Assembly: GCA_027315005.1 (NCBI GenBank)
Contig: DAHUZT010000108.1
Location: forward strand, 1 to 32,685
DNA: 32,685 nt
Direction of reading: 5' to 3'
Source: Acidimicrobiaceae bacterium
GTDB taxonomy: Bacteria > Actinomycetota > Acidimicrobiia > Acidimicrobiales > RAAP-2
A model generated the notes under the pieces. It did no database searches. It was not told the origin of the DNA and saw only the letters and a list, made by a program, of their open reading frames with translations. Position 1 is the first letter of the stretch; every line of letters begins with the position of its first letter. The translations under genes were made by a program, and so were the position numbers. Positions 15,358 to 22,546 of the stretch are shown one piece after another.

Positions 15358-16872
15358 ATGACCCACCCGGCGCCGCACGACGACTTCTCCCGCCCCACGC
15401 CTGGCTCGGATCCTATGCTCCGGCTGACGCCACAACCCGATATCACCACCGTCGGCCGTCTGCGCGAATCGGGCTGGCGATCGGTTCCGGTTGCCGAGGA
15501 GATCCGGCGCAATGCCTCGGCCCGGATTGCCGCGGGAGAGCCCCTGGTGACCGGGGTCCTCGGTTTCGAGGATACGGTCCTTCCACAGCTCGAGAACGCG
15601 CTGCTGGCCGGGCACGATGTGATCCTCCTCGGTGAGCGCGGCCAGGCCAAGACCCGCATCATTCGATCCCTGGTGGGGCTACTGGACGAATGGCTGCCCG
15701 TCGTGGCCCATTCCGAGATCAACGACGACCCGTTCCACCCGGTCTCCCGATTCGCCCGCGATCTGTTCGCCGAAGTGGGGGACGACCTGCCGGTCGCCTG
15801 GGCCCATCGCAGTGACCGGTACGGGGAGAAACTGGCCACTCCGGACACCTCCATCGCCGATCTGATCGGCGAGGTCGATCCCATCCGGGTAGCCGAAGGT
15901 CGATATCTCTCCGACGAGCTCACTATCCACTACGGCCTGGTTCCCCGCCTCAACCGCGGGATCTTCGCCGTCAACGAGTTGCCGGACCTGGCTGAGCGAA
16001 TCCAGGTGGGCCTGCTCAACGTGCTCGAAGAGCGCGATGTCCAGATCCGCGGTCACCGGGTCCGTCTACCCCTCGATATCGTGCTCGTCGCGACTGCCAA
16101 CCCGGAGGACTACACCAACCGCGGCCGGATCATCACCCCGCTGAAGGACCGGTTCGGTGCGCAGATCCGGACCCACTATCCGCCCGATGCCGCCACCGAG
16201 CTGCGGATCGTCGAGCTCGAGTCCACCCTTGCCGGGCGGGCTGCAGGCACCAACGACGACAAGGAAACGGCAGCTTCGTCCTTCCGAATCGAGGTGCCCG
16301 ACTTCATGGCCGAGGTAGTGGCCGAGCTCAGCCAGCTCGCCCGCGAGAGCCCGCACCTGAACCAGCGTTCGGGCGTGTCGGTGCGCCTCACCATCGCCAA
16401 TTACGAGACCCTGGTGGCGAACGCCACCCGCCGGGCGCTTCGCAACGGCGAGACCGAAGTCGTGCCCCGGGTGTCCGACCTGAGCGCCCTCGTCTCCTCG
16501 ACCCAGGGAAAGGTCGAGGTCGAATCGCTAGAAGAAGGCCGCGAAGAGGTGCTGCTTACCCAATTGTTGGCGGCATCGGTGCTGCTCGTGTTCCGGCGCC
16601 GCGTGCGACTCGCCGATCCGCAGTCCGTGGTGGCCGCGTTCAGCGGCGAGACCGTCGTCCACGTCGGCGACGACCTGCCCGCTGTCTCGTACGGAACCAT
16701 GCTGACTCAGCTACCGGTCCTGTCCGCCCCGGTCCACGATCTCACCGGTGGATCTGAGGACCCGGGCGTGGTGGCGAGCGCCCTCGAGTTCCTCCTTGAA
16801 GGCCTCCATCTGACCAAGCGGCTCAACAAGGACGCGGCCGGCACCCGGGCGATCTATCGGGGACGCGGGTGA
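15358..16872 (+). CDS. MoxR-type AAA+ ATPase (magnesium chelatase ChlI-like)
   Basis: 504 residues. The P-loop is GERGQAKT (about residues 92-99), with Ala replacing the Gly before the catalytic Lys. The Walker B and switch region is GIFAVNELPDL (201-211), and VATANPEDYTNRGRIITPLKDRF contains sensor 1 and the arginine region. MoxR ATPases act as chaperones with VWA-domain partners, often inserting metals or activating complexes. The stop codon overlaps the start of the VWA gene (GTGA), the classical MoxR-VWA pairing. No target enzyme is encoded nearby, so the client is unknown. Confidence 0.9.
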   Translation: MTHPAPHDDFSRPTPGSDPMLRLTPQPDITTVGRLRESGWRSVPVAEEIRRNASARIAAGEPLVTGVLGFEDTVLPQLENALLAGHDVILLGERGQAKTRIIRSLVGLLDEWLPVVAHSEINDDPFHPVSRFARDLFAEVGDDLPVAWAHRSDRYGEKLATPDTSIADLIGEVDPIRVAEGRYLSDELTIHYGLVPRLNRGIFAVNELPDLAERIQVGLLNVLEERDVQIRGHRVRLPLDIVLVATANPEDYTNRGRIITPLKDRFGAQIRTHYPPDAATELRIVELESTLAGRAAGTNDDKETAASSFRIEVPDFMAEVVAELSQLARESPHLNQRSGVSVRLTIANYETLVANATRRALRNGETEVVPRVSDLSALVSSTQGKVEVESLEEGREEVLLTQLLAASVLLVFRRRVRLADPQSVVAAFSGETVVHVGDDLPAVSYGTMLTQLPVLSAPVHDLTGGSEDPGVVASALEFLLEGLHLTKRLNKDAAGTRAIYRGRG

Positions 16873-18902
16873 CCTGGCGGTTCTCCTACCGACGCTGGGA
16901 CGGGACACAGGACTCGACCGCCGCCGACGCCGACGCCGTGCTCGCCCAGCTGGCCGATGACGTGCTGGCAAATGGTGACCTGCACGAAGCCCTTCAGCGC
17001 ATGCTCAACCGGGGCTGGCGGTCTCCTGACGGTGAGCAGGTCCAGGGTCTGCGGGACCTCCTCGACCAGCTCCGGATCGAGCGCGAAGAACAGCTCGAAC
17101 GCGGCGATCTCGGCGGTACCTATCGCGAGATCGCCGACGAGCTCGCCCAGGTGGTCGACGAGGAGCGCCAAGGGATCGACCAGCTCCAGGCCGACGCCGA
17201 CGGGTCGGGGGACGAGCGACGCCGCCAGGTGACCGACGAGGTGGTGTCCGAGCGCCGGATGCAGCTCGACCTCCTCCCGGGCGACCTGGCCGGGCAGGTG
17301 CGGGAGCTTCAGCACTACGAATTCGTCTCTTCGGAGGCGCGCGAGCATTTCGAGCTGTTGATGGAACGCCTGCGCGAGGAGGTGACCAAGACCTATTTCG
17401 ACCAGATGTCCGAGGCCCTCTCCAATCCCGATCCCGATCAACTCGCTCATATGCGTGACGCATTCGATGCATTGAACAGGATGCTCGAGCAGCGGGAAGC
17501 GGGCGATCCTCTCGACCCGTCGTTCGACTCGTTCATAGACCAGTTCGGCGATCTGTTCCCGGGCAATCCATCCGATCTCGACGAGCTTCTCGAGCAGTTG
17601 GCGGCGGGTATGGCTGCAGCCCAGGCCATGTGGAATTCGATGTCGCCGGAGCAGCGGGCCCAGCTCCAGGGTCTGGCCGAATCGCTCCTCGAAGACCTCG
17701 ACCTCCGATGGCAGGTCGACCGGCTCGCGGCGAACCTGCGCCAGGCGTTCCCCGGTGCCGGCTGGGACCAGCGTTACCGATTCAGAGGAGATGAACCACT
17801 TTCCCTTTCCGAAGGGGCCGATGCCGCCGCCAGACTGCGCGACCTGGACGAGTTGGAACAGTTCCTGCGCTCTGCCCACTCGCCCGCATCCCTGGCAGAG
17901 GTCGATCTGGACAAGGTGCGCAGGCATCTCGGCGACGACGCGGCCCGCTCGCTCGACCGGTTGTCCAAATTGGCGAAGCAGCTGGCAGATGCGGGACTCA
18001 TCGATCAGCGCGAAGGGCGCTTCGAGCTCACTCCGAAGGGGATTCGCCGGATCGGGCAGCAGGCCTTGTCCGACCTGTTCGACCAACTGGACAAGGATCG
18101 GGTCGGCACCCACCGCACGGCGTGGAGCGGAGCTGGCCACGATCGCGAAGAGTCGACGAAGCCCTATGAGTTCGGTGATCCCTTCAACCTCGATCTGTCC
18201 CGGACGGTGCACAACGCCGTGAGGCGGGGTGGTACCGGTTTGCCTGTGCGCCTCACCCCGGACGACTTCGAGGTGATCGAGACCGAGGCACTGACCCGAT
18301 CGGCGACCGTCCTCCTACTCGATCTGTCACTGTCGATGCCGATGCGGGACAACTTCGTCCCTGCCAAGAAGATGGCATTTGCGCTCCACACCCTGATCGC
18401 CTCGCGCTTTCCGCGCGACTACCTCGGACTGGTCGGTTTCTCCGAGATCGCCCGGATCATCGAGCCCGAGGACCTTCCGACGGTCAGCTGGGACTACGTG
18501 TACGGAACAAACCTCCAACACGGTCTCATCCTGGCCCGAAAGATGCTCGCTCACCAGCAGGGGACCAAACAGGTGATTCTGGTGACCGATGGCGAACCCA
18601 CGGCCCACGTCCTCCCCGACGGGGCCGGAGTCGGCTACGACGTGTACTTCAATTATCCGCCGGTACCCGAGACGCTCGAAGTCACTCTTGCCGAGGTCCT
18701 GCGCTGCACCCGGGCCGGCATCACCATCAACACGTTCCTTCTGGACCCCGACCGTGGCCTGCAGGGCTTCGTCGAGCAGCTGACCCGGATCAACCGTGGC
18801 CGCACATTCACCACCTCACCCGACGAGCTCGGTGACTACGTCCTGGTCGACTTCCTGGCACACAAGACGGCATTGCGCACGAGGGGACGGCGCGCGGGCT
18901 GA
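16869..18902 (+). CDS. VWA-domain protein, partner of the MoxR ATPase
   Basis: 677 residues. The N-terminal two thirds are charged and mostly helical, with no domain I recognise. A C-terminal von Willebrand A domain (about 479-660) has a complete metal site: DLSLS at residue 485 (DxSxS), the threonine in YGTNL, and VTDGEP. A GTG start overlaps the moxR stop. In related pairs the VWA protein binds the client or the ATPase ring through this metal-dependent site. The pair forms a two-gene transcript ended by a hairpin just downstream. Confidence 0.9.
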   Translation: MTWRFSYRRWDGTQDSTAADADAVLAQLADDVLANGDLHEALQRMLNRGWRSPDGEQVQGLRDLLDQLRIEREEQLERGDLGGTYREIADELAQVVDEERQGIDQLQADADGSGDERRRQVTDEVVSERRMQLDLLPGDLAGQVRELQHYEFVSSEAREHFELLMERLREEVTKTYFDQMSEALSNPDPDQLAHMRDAFDALNRMLEQREAGDPLDPSFDSFIDQFGDLFPGNPSDLDELLEQLAAGMAAAQAMWNSMSPEQRAQLQGLAESLLEDLDLRWQVDRLAANLRQAFPGAGWDQRYRFRGDEPLSLSEGADAAARLRDLDELEQFLRSAHSPASLAEVDLDKVRRHLGDDAARSLDRLSKLAKQLADAGLIDQREGRFELTPKGIRRIGQQALSDLFDQLDKDRVGTHRTAWSGAGHDREESTKPYEFGDPFNLDLSRTVHNAVRRGGTGLPVRLTPDDFEVIETEALTRSATVLLLDLSLSMPMRDNFVPAKKMAFALHTLIASRFPRDYLGLVGFSEIARIIEPEDLPTVSWDYVYGTNLQHGLILARKMLAHQQGTKQVILVTDGEPTAHVLPDGAGVGYDVYFNYPPVPETLEVTLAEVLRCTRAGITINTFLLDPDRGLQGFVEQLTRINRGRTFTTSPDELGDYVLVDFLAHKTALRTRGRRAG

Positions 18903-18907
18903 TCGGT

Positions 18908-18939
18908 CGCAAGGGTCTCCAGCAGGAATTTCCCTTGCG
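18908..18939 (+). terminator. Hairpin terminator candidate after the VWA gene
   Basis: CGCAAGGG (18908-18915) and CCCTTGCG (18932-18939) form a perfect 8-bp stem with a 16-base loop, five bases after the stop codon and followed by TTTCC. Confidence 0.55.
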
Positions 18940-19051
18940 TTTCCGGCTCGGATAGTGAAAGATGACATATCTGTAGTTACATCCGTGCTACGAGATCCGT
19001 GCCATGCGACCCCCGCAGGAGCCGCATGGATGACTGGAGGGAGACCTGTCA

Positions 19052-19333
19052 ATGGACACGGTGTCATTGATGTACGGGCCCCAGGAGCGCAGCTGGCAGA
19101 ACAAGGCGAACTGCATGGGGGTGGATCCGGATCTGTTCTTCCCGGAGCGGGGGGCGTCGACTCGGGAGGCGAAGGAAGTGTGCCGGGGTTGCGTCGTTCG
19201 CGAGGACTGCCTCGAGTATGCCCTGGTCAATGGTGAGAAATTCGGCATCTGGGGAGGGCTGTCCGAGCGGGAGCGGCGCAGGCTGCGTCGCCAGCGGGCG
19301 ATGCAGCGTCGGACCATCTCCTCGGCATCGTAG
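19052..19333 (+). CDS. whiB: WhiB-family iron-sulfur transcription regulator (WhiB2/WhmD-like)
   Basis: 93 residues. The four cluster-binding cysteines are C21, C44, C47 and C53, followed by the FGIWGGLSERERRRLRRQR turn and basic DNA-binding tail. CMGVDPDLFFPERG and CLEYALVNGEKFGIWGG match the WhiB2/WhmD group, which controls septation and sporulation in actinobacteria. The ATG has a GGAGGGA ribosome binding site nine bases upstream, so unlike many neighbours this gene has a 5' leader. Its first four residues (MDTV) and the start-codon context match those of the second whiB gene at 20331-20573. Exact subgroup is inferred. Confidence 0.93.
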   Translation: MDTVSLMYGPQERSWQNKANCMGVDPDLFFPERGASTREAKEVCRGCVVREDCLEYALVNGEKFGIWGGLSERERRRLRRQRAMQRRTISSAS

Positions 19334-19402
19334 GCAGCCGGCGGTTCCGGTTCTGCCGGTCGGCCTTTCCGGTGCGGTCTCACTGGTTGGGATCGGGACC
19401 GG

Positions 19403-20308
19403 TCAAGCATACCGATGGACCCGATGACCGGGTTCGAGCGCTCCCTCGATCGTCCGATCCTCGGAGAGATCGAGTTCTGCCCACCGGTGCCGGGGAACAG
19501 CCTCGAGAGCGGACATCGGGGCCAGACCGACCAACTCTGCCCTGACCACTGAGCAACCCCGACGTTCGCATCCACGCGCAACGGCGTCGTAGAGGGACGC
19601 GAGGGTGATCGCCGAAGGATCGACGACGTTGATACTGACCTGGGTGCAGCGCGCGCCGGCCAGCCCGAGTGCCCGTACCGACCGGCTCCGCAATGAAGAA
19701 GCGATGCTCCGGGCCGCCGACAAAGCCGAAGGGGACGACCCGTCTGGCACCACCATTCCGACCGGCTCCTCGGTGATCCAAAGGTTGTAGGCGATGAGAA
19801 CGTCGCGAGCACCCACGGCACAGGCTCCGGCCGATCGGTGGGGACCCGTTGGACCGCTGGCGGGGGCGAGTGAACGGAATGCACATCGACGGACCTCGGG
19901 CAGGGTGCGCTCGGGGCCGTAGCGAAAACAGGGGAGCCCAAGGGCCTGGCCCGCCCAGTCGCAGAATGCATTTCGGGCACGGACGACCTGGTCGAGCCGG
20001 GCACCTCGGGTGACGGATCCGATCGAGTCCAAGCGGACGAACGGCACCACATCCACCACCCCGAAGCGGGGGTGCACGCCGTGATTGCCGGAGAGATCGA
20101 CGAGGGCAACGGCACTGCTGGCGATCTGGCGGGCAGCTGCCTCGACCTCGAACAGCATCCCGGCGAGGGTGAGCACGCTCCGGTGATGGTCGGGATCGGA
20201 GTGCACATCCACCAGCACATGCCCCCCGGCATCGGCGATCGACCGGATGACCTCATGGCGCCGCCCTTCGCTGATATTCACCACGCACTCCGCCTGAGTG
20301 CGGTTCAT
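19403..20308 (-). CDS. Glutamate formiminotransferase-like protein (formiminotransferase domain only)
   Basis: 301 residues. The N-terminal half has the family signatures ECVVNISEGR, DVHSDPDHHRSVLTLAG and DLSGNHGVHPRFGVVDVVPFV, including the histidine in the HGxHPR loop that serves as catalytic base in FTCD. The C-terminal half has AYNLWI and QVSINVVDP. Known relatives transfer a formimino group between formiminoglutamate and THF in histidine breakdown. There is no cyclodeaminase domain and no hut genes in view, so the substrate may differ. The gene starts 22 bases after the minus-strand whiB, suggesting co-transcription. No ribosome binding site is seen at the ATG. Confidence 0.8.
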   Translation of the reverse strand: MNRTQAECVVNISEGRRHEVIRSIADAGGHVLVDVHSDPDHHRSVLTLAGMLFEVEAAARQIASSAVALVDLSGNHGVHPRFGVVDVVPFVRLDSIGSVTRGARLDQVVRARNAFCDWAGQALGLPCFRYGPERTLPEVRRCAFRSLAPASGPTGPHRSAGACAVGARDVLIAYNLWITEEPVGMVVPDGSSPSALSAARSIASSLRSRSVRALGLAGARCTQVSINVVDPSAITLASLYDAVARGCERRGCSVVRAELVGLAPMSALEAVPRHRWAELDLSEDRTIEGALEPGHRVHRYA

Positions 20309-20330
20309 CGCGTGCGCCGGTGCGCCGACC

Positions 20331-20573
20331 TCAGACGCCGACGGGGCGGGAGGAGCGCATGCGTCTCAGGATCCGACGGCGCTCTCGCTCCGACTTGCCG
20401 CCCCATACTCCGTGGTCGACCCGCTCCTCCAGCGCGTACCGTAGGCACGCTTGGGAAACAGGACATTCCGCACAGATGCGCTGGGCGGCCTGAACTCCGA
20501 CACCGTCACTCGGGAAGAAAATGGTGGGGGAGAGATCCTTGCACTTGCCCTCGTTCATCCATACCGTGTCCAT
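20331..20573 (-). CDS. whiB: WhiB-family iron-sulfur transcription regulator (small, WhiB1-like size)
   Basis: 80 residues from the ATG at 20573, which follows GGAGGG by five bases; longer in-frame starts at 20606 and 20684 lack this site. The cysteines are C11, C34, C37 and C43, and the DNA-binding end is HGVWGGKSERERRRILRRMR. The protein resembles short WhiB proteins such as WhiB1 in size. WhiB proteins bind a [4Fe-4S] cluster and usually act with the principal sigma factor. The gene is followed by the formiminotransferase-like gene and faces away from the hypothetical gene at 20868. The AT-richer upstream stretch carries two CATAAGAA boxes (on this strand). Confidence 0.92.
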   Translation of the reverse strand: MDTVWMNEGKCKDLSPTIFFPSDGVGVQAAQRICAECPVSQACLRYALEERVDHGVWGGKSERERRRILRRMRSSRPVGV

Positions 20574-20725
20574 TAATCCCTCCATCGATATCGAGGATGT
20601 CGCCATTGGTCGCTGTTCCGCTCGTCGGCAGCATGCCGCCGCCTTCCCGCCCCGCTTCACAAGTGTCGCGCCCCGGGCCGGCAAATCGTGCGATCTGAGC
20701 CGATCTTGAAGGGTTACTCACAATA

Positions 20726-20754
20726 TTCTTATGTCCCACCTGGACTTTCTTATG
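20726..20754. promoter_or_regulatory. Pair of TTCTTATG boxes 21 bp apart in the divergent whiB promoter region
   Basis: TTCTTATG occurs at 20726-20733 and 20747-20754, a start-to-start distance of 21 bp or two helical turns. It is in the locally AT-rich segment between the minus-strand whiB (start 20573) and the plus-strand hypothetical gene (20868). A regulator dimer or tandem binding site is possible; no protein is identified. Confidence 0.35.
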
Positions 20755-20867
20755 CGGGCTCCGTTGGCCCTCTCCTCGCCCACCCCTCGGGGGTCCGCGT
20801 CCAGGGTTGGGACGAAAATGACGAGTAAGCTGAGGCGCCCCAACCACCAGGAGGACAGACGACGACC

Positions 20868-21254
20868 ATGACCCCGGCGACCGATCAACCGACTCTCGCG
20901 GGCGAAGACGAGGGTCCGGTGGAGCCCGTAGCCCAGGTCCGCGTCGTGTACCTGGGTCCGGTGGCACCGCACTGGGAGGTGAGATCCGTATTCGGCGATG
21001 CCGGACACCTCGAGGAATTCCGCCGCCGTACGATGGCCCGGCTGGTACTCCTCCCTCCGCACGACCCCCAGTATCGTCGCAACCGCGAACGGGTCGTGCG
21101 CGATGCGGAACGGGAGAACATCCTGCTCGAGTGGGACCTCGGTACTCCCGAGGAGGAGGCTGCCGCAGGCGAGGATGCGGTAGCGGTTGAGCGAACGACG
21201 GTCGATGTCGTCGGGGGACCCGGTAGCGAGGGCGTTGCTGCAACACGCGGTTGA
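20868..21254 (+). CDS. Hypothetical protein, 128 residues
   Basis: I do not recognise this protein. An acidic N-terminus (to about residue 20) is followed by a compact central part with VRVVYLGPVAPHWEVRSVFG and a charged helix-like segment RRRTMARLVLLPPHDPQYRRNRERVVRDAE, then an acidic Ala/Glu/Gly-rich tail. No signal peptide or membrane helix is evident. The start is well supported: ATG 20868 follows an AGGAGG site at about 20849-20854, and TAAGCT at 20826-20831 is a possible -10 giving a leader of about 30 bases. It is divergent from whiB and convergent with the Zincin_2-like gene. Codon use looks like its neighbours. Confidence 0.65.
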   Translation: MTPATDQPTLAGEDEGPVEPVAQVRVVYLGPVAPHWEVRSVFGDAGHLEEFRRRTMARLVLLPPHDPQYRRNRERVVRDAERENILLEWDLGTPEEEAAAGEDAVAVERTTVDVVGGPGSEGVAATRG

Positions 21255-21286
21255 TGTGGCTGCGGGTCGATTGTGGGAGCTCCCCG

Positions 21287-22534
21287 TCACCCCCCCGACG
21301 GTTCGTCGAGCTCGGGCATGCTGATCCGCTCGAGCCACAGACCCGGGGCGTCGACCTCCGCCGGAGTCGGAAGATACCTGGCCCCCGACCAAAGAGGGGC
21401 GAGACCGCTCTCGCCGGCGCGTTCGATGACACCGCTCAAGAACGACCTGCCCCGGTCCACCTGGGTCTGGTCGAGATCGAGCCCGAAGAGGGCCCCCGCC
21501 GCTTCCTCGCCCTTGCCACGTTCGATGCGGCGCCGGTACCACGCCTCGGCGATTTGGGCGTGTGAGCCGACCATGCGCTCGCCGACCTGACCGGCGATGT
21601 GGTCGGCATAGGCGTCGATCACCACCGCCAGCGACGTCAGCTGGTCGGAGGTTCGCTGCACCTCCGGCGTCAGAAGACCGCTCAGCAGCTCCTCGGGGTC
21701 GCCGAGCATCCCCTGGAGTTGCTCCAGATCGACCCCGGATCCGGGGTCGTCGGCGAGGCCGAGCCGTCCGAGCCGAGAGGCGAGGCCCTGCTGTGCCGCC
21801 GCCGCCGATCCGGCGATCTCGACCAGCAGCTCCGTCAGCCGTTCGCGCAACGCGGGCCGAGTGAGCACGGTGTTCACCGCCAGCTGATGGGCACAGATCC
21901 AAAGCAGCGCCTCTTCCTCTGGCAGGCTCCAGTCGTCAGCGAACGACGTGATGTTGCCGGTGACGACAAGGAGCTCGTCAGACAACGGCCAGGGCAGCGC
22001 GAGCGAATACTGGCCCAACGCCCGATGTGACAGGTGGCCGATCACCGAACCGATCTGAAGCCCGAAGAACAATGGGCCGATGGCGCTCGCCCATTGACCG
22101 ATGAGGGCTCCGAGACCGCCCAGGGGATCCTCTCCGGAAGACGGCTCGAGCGAGGGGTCGTCGGTCGGTGCCGGAGCAGGTACCGGACCTGCGGCTGGCG
22201 CCATCGCCGTGAGAACCGGGCGCCAAGCCTCGAGGACTCGCAGGGTCCAGTCACCTCGAGTGACGGCTGTGCACGTGAGCCGCCTGCCGTCCGCGGTGAC
22301 CGGAAGTCCGGTCGCCTCGACAACGCTCAGTTCCGCGGCACGGCTCAGTTGCTCGAGCTGGATGCGCTGGACAGGTTCTACGTTGGGTTCGGAGCTGCCG
22401 CCCGTCGCCACGTTGTGGGCGAACGAGGCGGTCATCTGCCACTGGTCGGGGGCACTCGACCCGAGCATGCCCATCAGATCGCCGAGTAGGAATTGAAACG
22501 GGTTAGCCGACTCCCCTGGTTCGGGTGGTGTCAT
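21287..22534 (-). CDS. Zincin_2-family protein with degenerate metal site (F420 biosynthesis-associated/DUF2342-like)
   Basis: 415 residues. The overall layout matches the actinobacterial Zincin_2 family: an N-terminal NPFQFLLGDL region, GLQIGSVIGHLSHRALGQYSLALP, NITSFADDWSLPEEEALLWICAHQ, and AYADHIAGQVGER followed by AWYRRR. Where active members have HExxH, this protein has HQLAVN (H216, Q217, N221), so the catalytic Glu and second zinc His are gone. It is probably not a functional protease. The ATG at 22534 follows a minus-strand TAGCAT box by six bases; a GTG at 22537 is only three bases from that box. The box shares its TAG with the stop codon of the upstream HtrA-like gene. Confidence 0.8.
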   Translation of the reverse strand: MTPPEPGESANPFQFLLGDLMGMLGSSAPDQWQMTASFAHNVATGGSSEPNVEPVQRIQLEQLSRAAELSVVEATGLPVTADGRRLTCTAVTRGDWTLRVLEAWRPVLTAMAPAAGPVPAPAPTDDPSLEPSSGEDPLGGLGALIGQWASAIGPLFFGLQIGSVIGHLSHRALGQYSLALPWPLSDELLVVTGNITSFADDWSLPEEEALLWICAHQLAVNTVLTRPALRERLTELLVEIAGSAAAAQQGLASRLGRLGLADDPGSGVDLEQLQGMLGDPEELLSGLLTPEVQRTSDQLTSLAVVIDAYADHIAGQVGERMVGSHAQIAEAWYRRRIERGKGEEAAGALFGLDLDQTQVDRGRSFLSGVIERAGESGLAPLWSGARYLPTPAEVDAPGLWLERISMPELDEPSGG

Positions 22535-22540
22535 CACTCC

Positions 22541-22546
22541 ATGCTA
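22541..22546 (-). promoter_or_regulatory. Leaderless -10 box (TAGCAT) overlapping a stop codon
   Basis: On the minus strand TAGCAT lies six bases before the ATG at 22534. Its TAG is the stop codon of the HtrA-like gene (22544-22546). Confidence 0.5.

Noticed and set aside
15625-15660. Ala in place of Gly in the MoxR P-loop (GERGQAKT) as a sign of an inactive ATPase
   Set aside because: The Lys-Thr pair and the Walker B Glu are intact, and as far as I recall this variant is common in the subfamily, so inactivity is not supported.
18988-20256. Minus-strand open frame of 422 residues across whiB and the formiminotransferase-like gene
   Set aside because: It reads through two recognisable genes in the wrong frame and shows no motif.
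20718-21902. Minus-strand open frame of 394 residues across the hypothetical and Zincin_2-like genes
   Set aside because: Arg/Gly-rich composition typical of an out-of-frame reading; the Zincin_2 frame has the recognisable layout and a promoter box.
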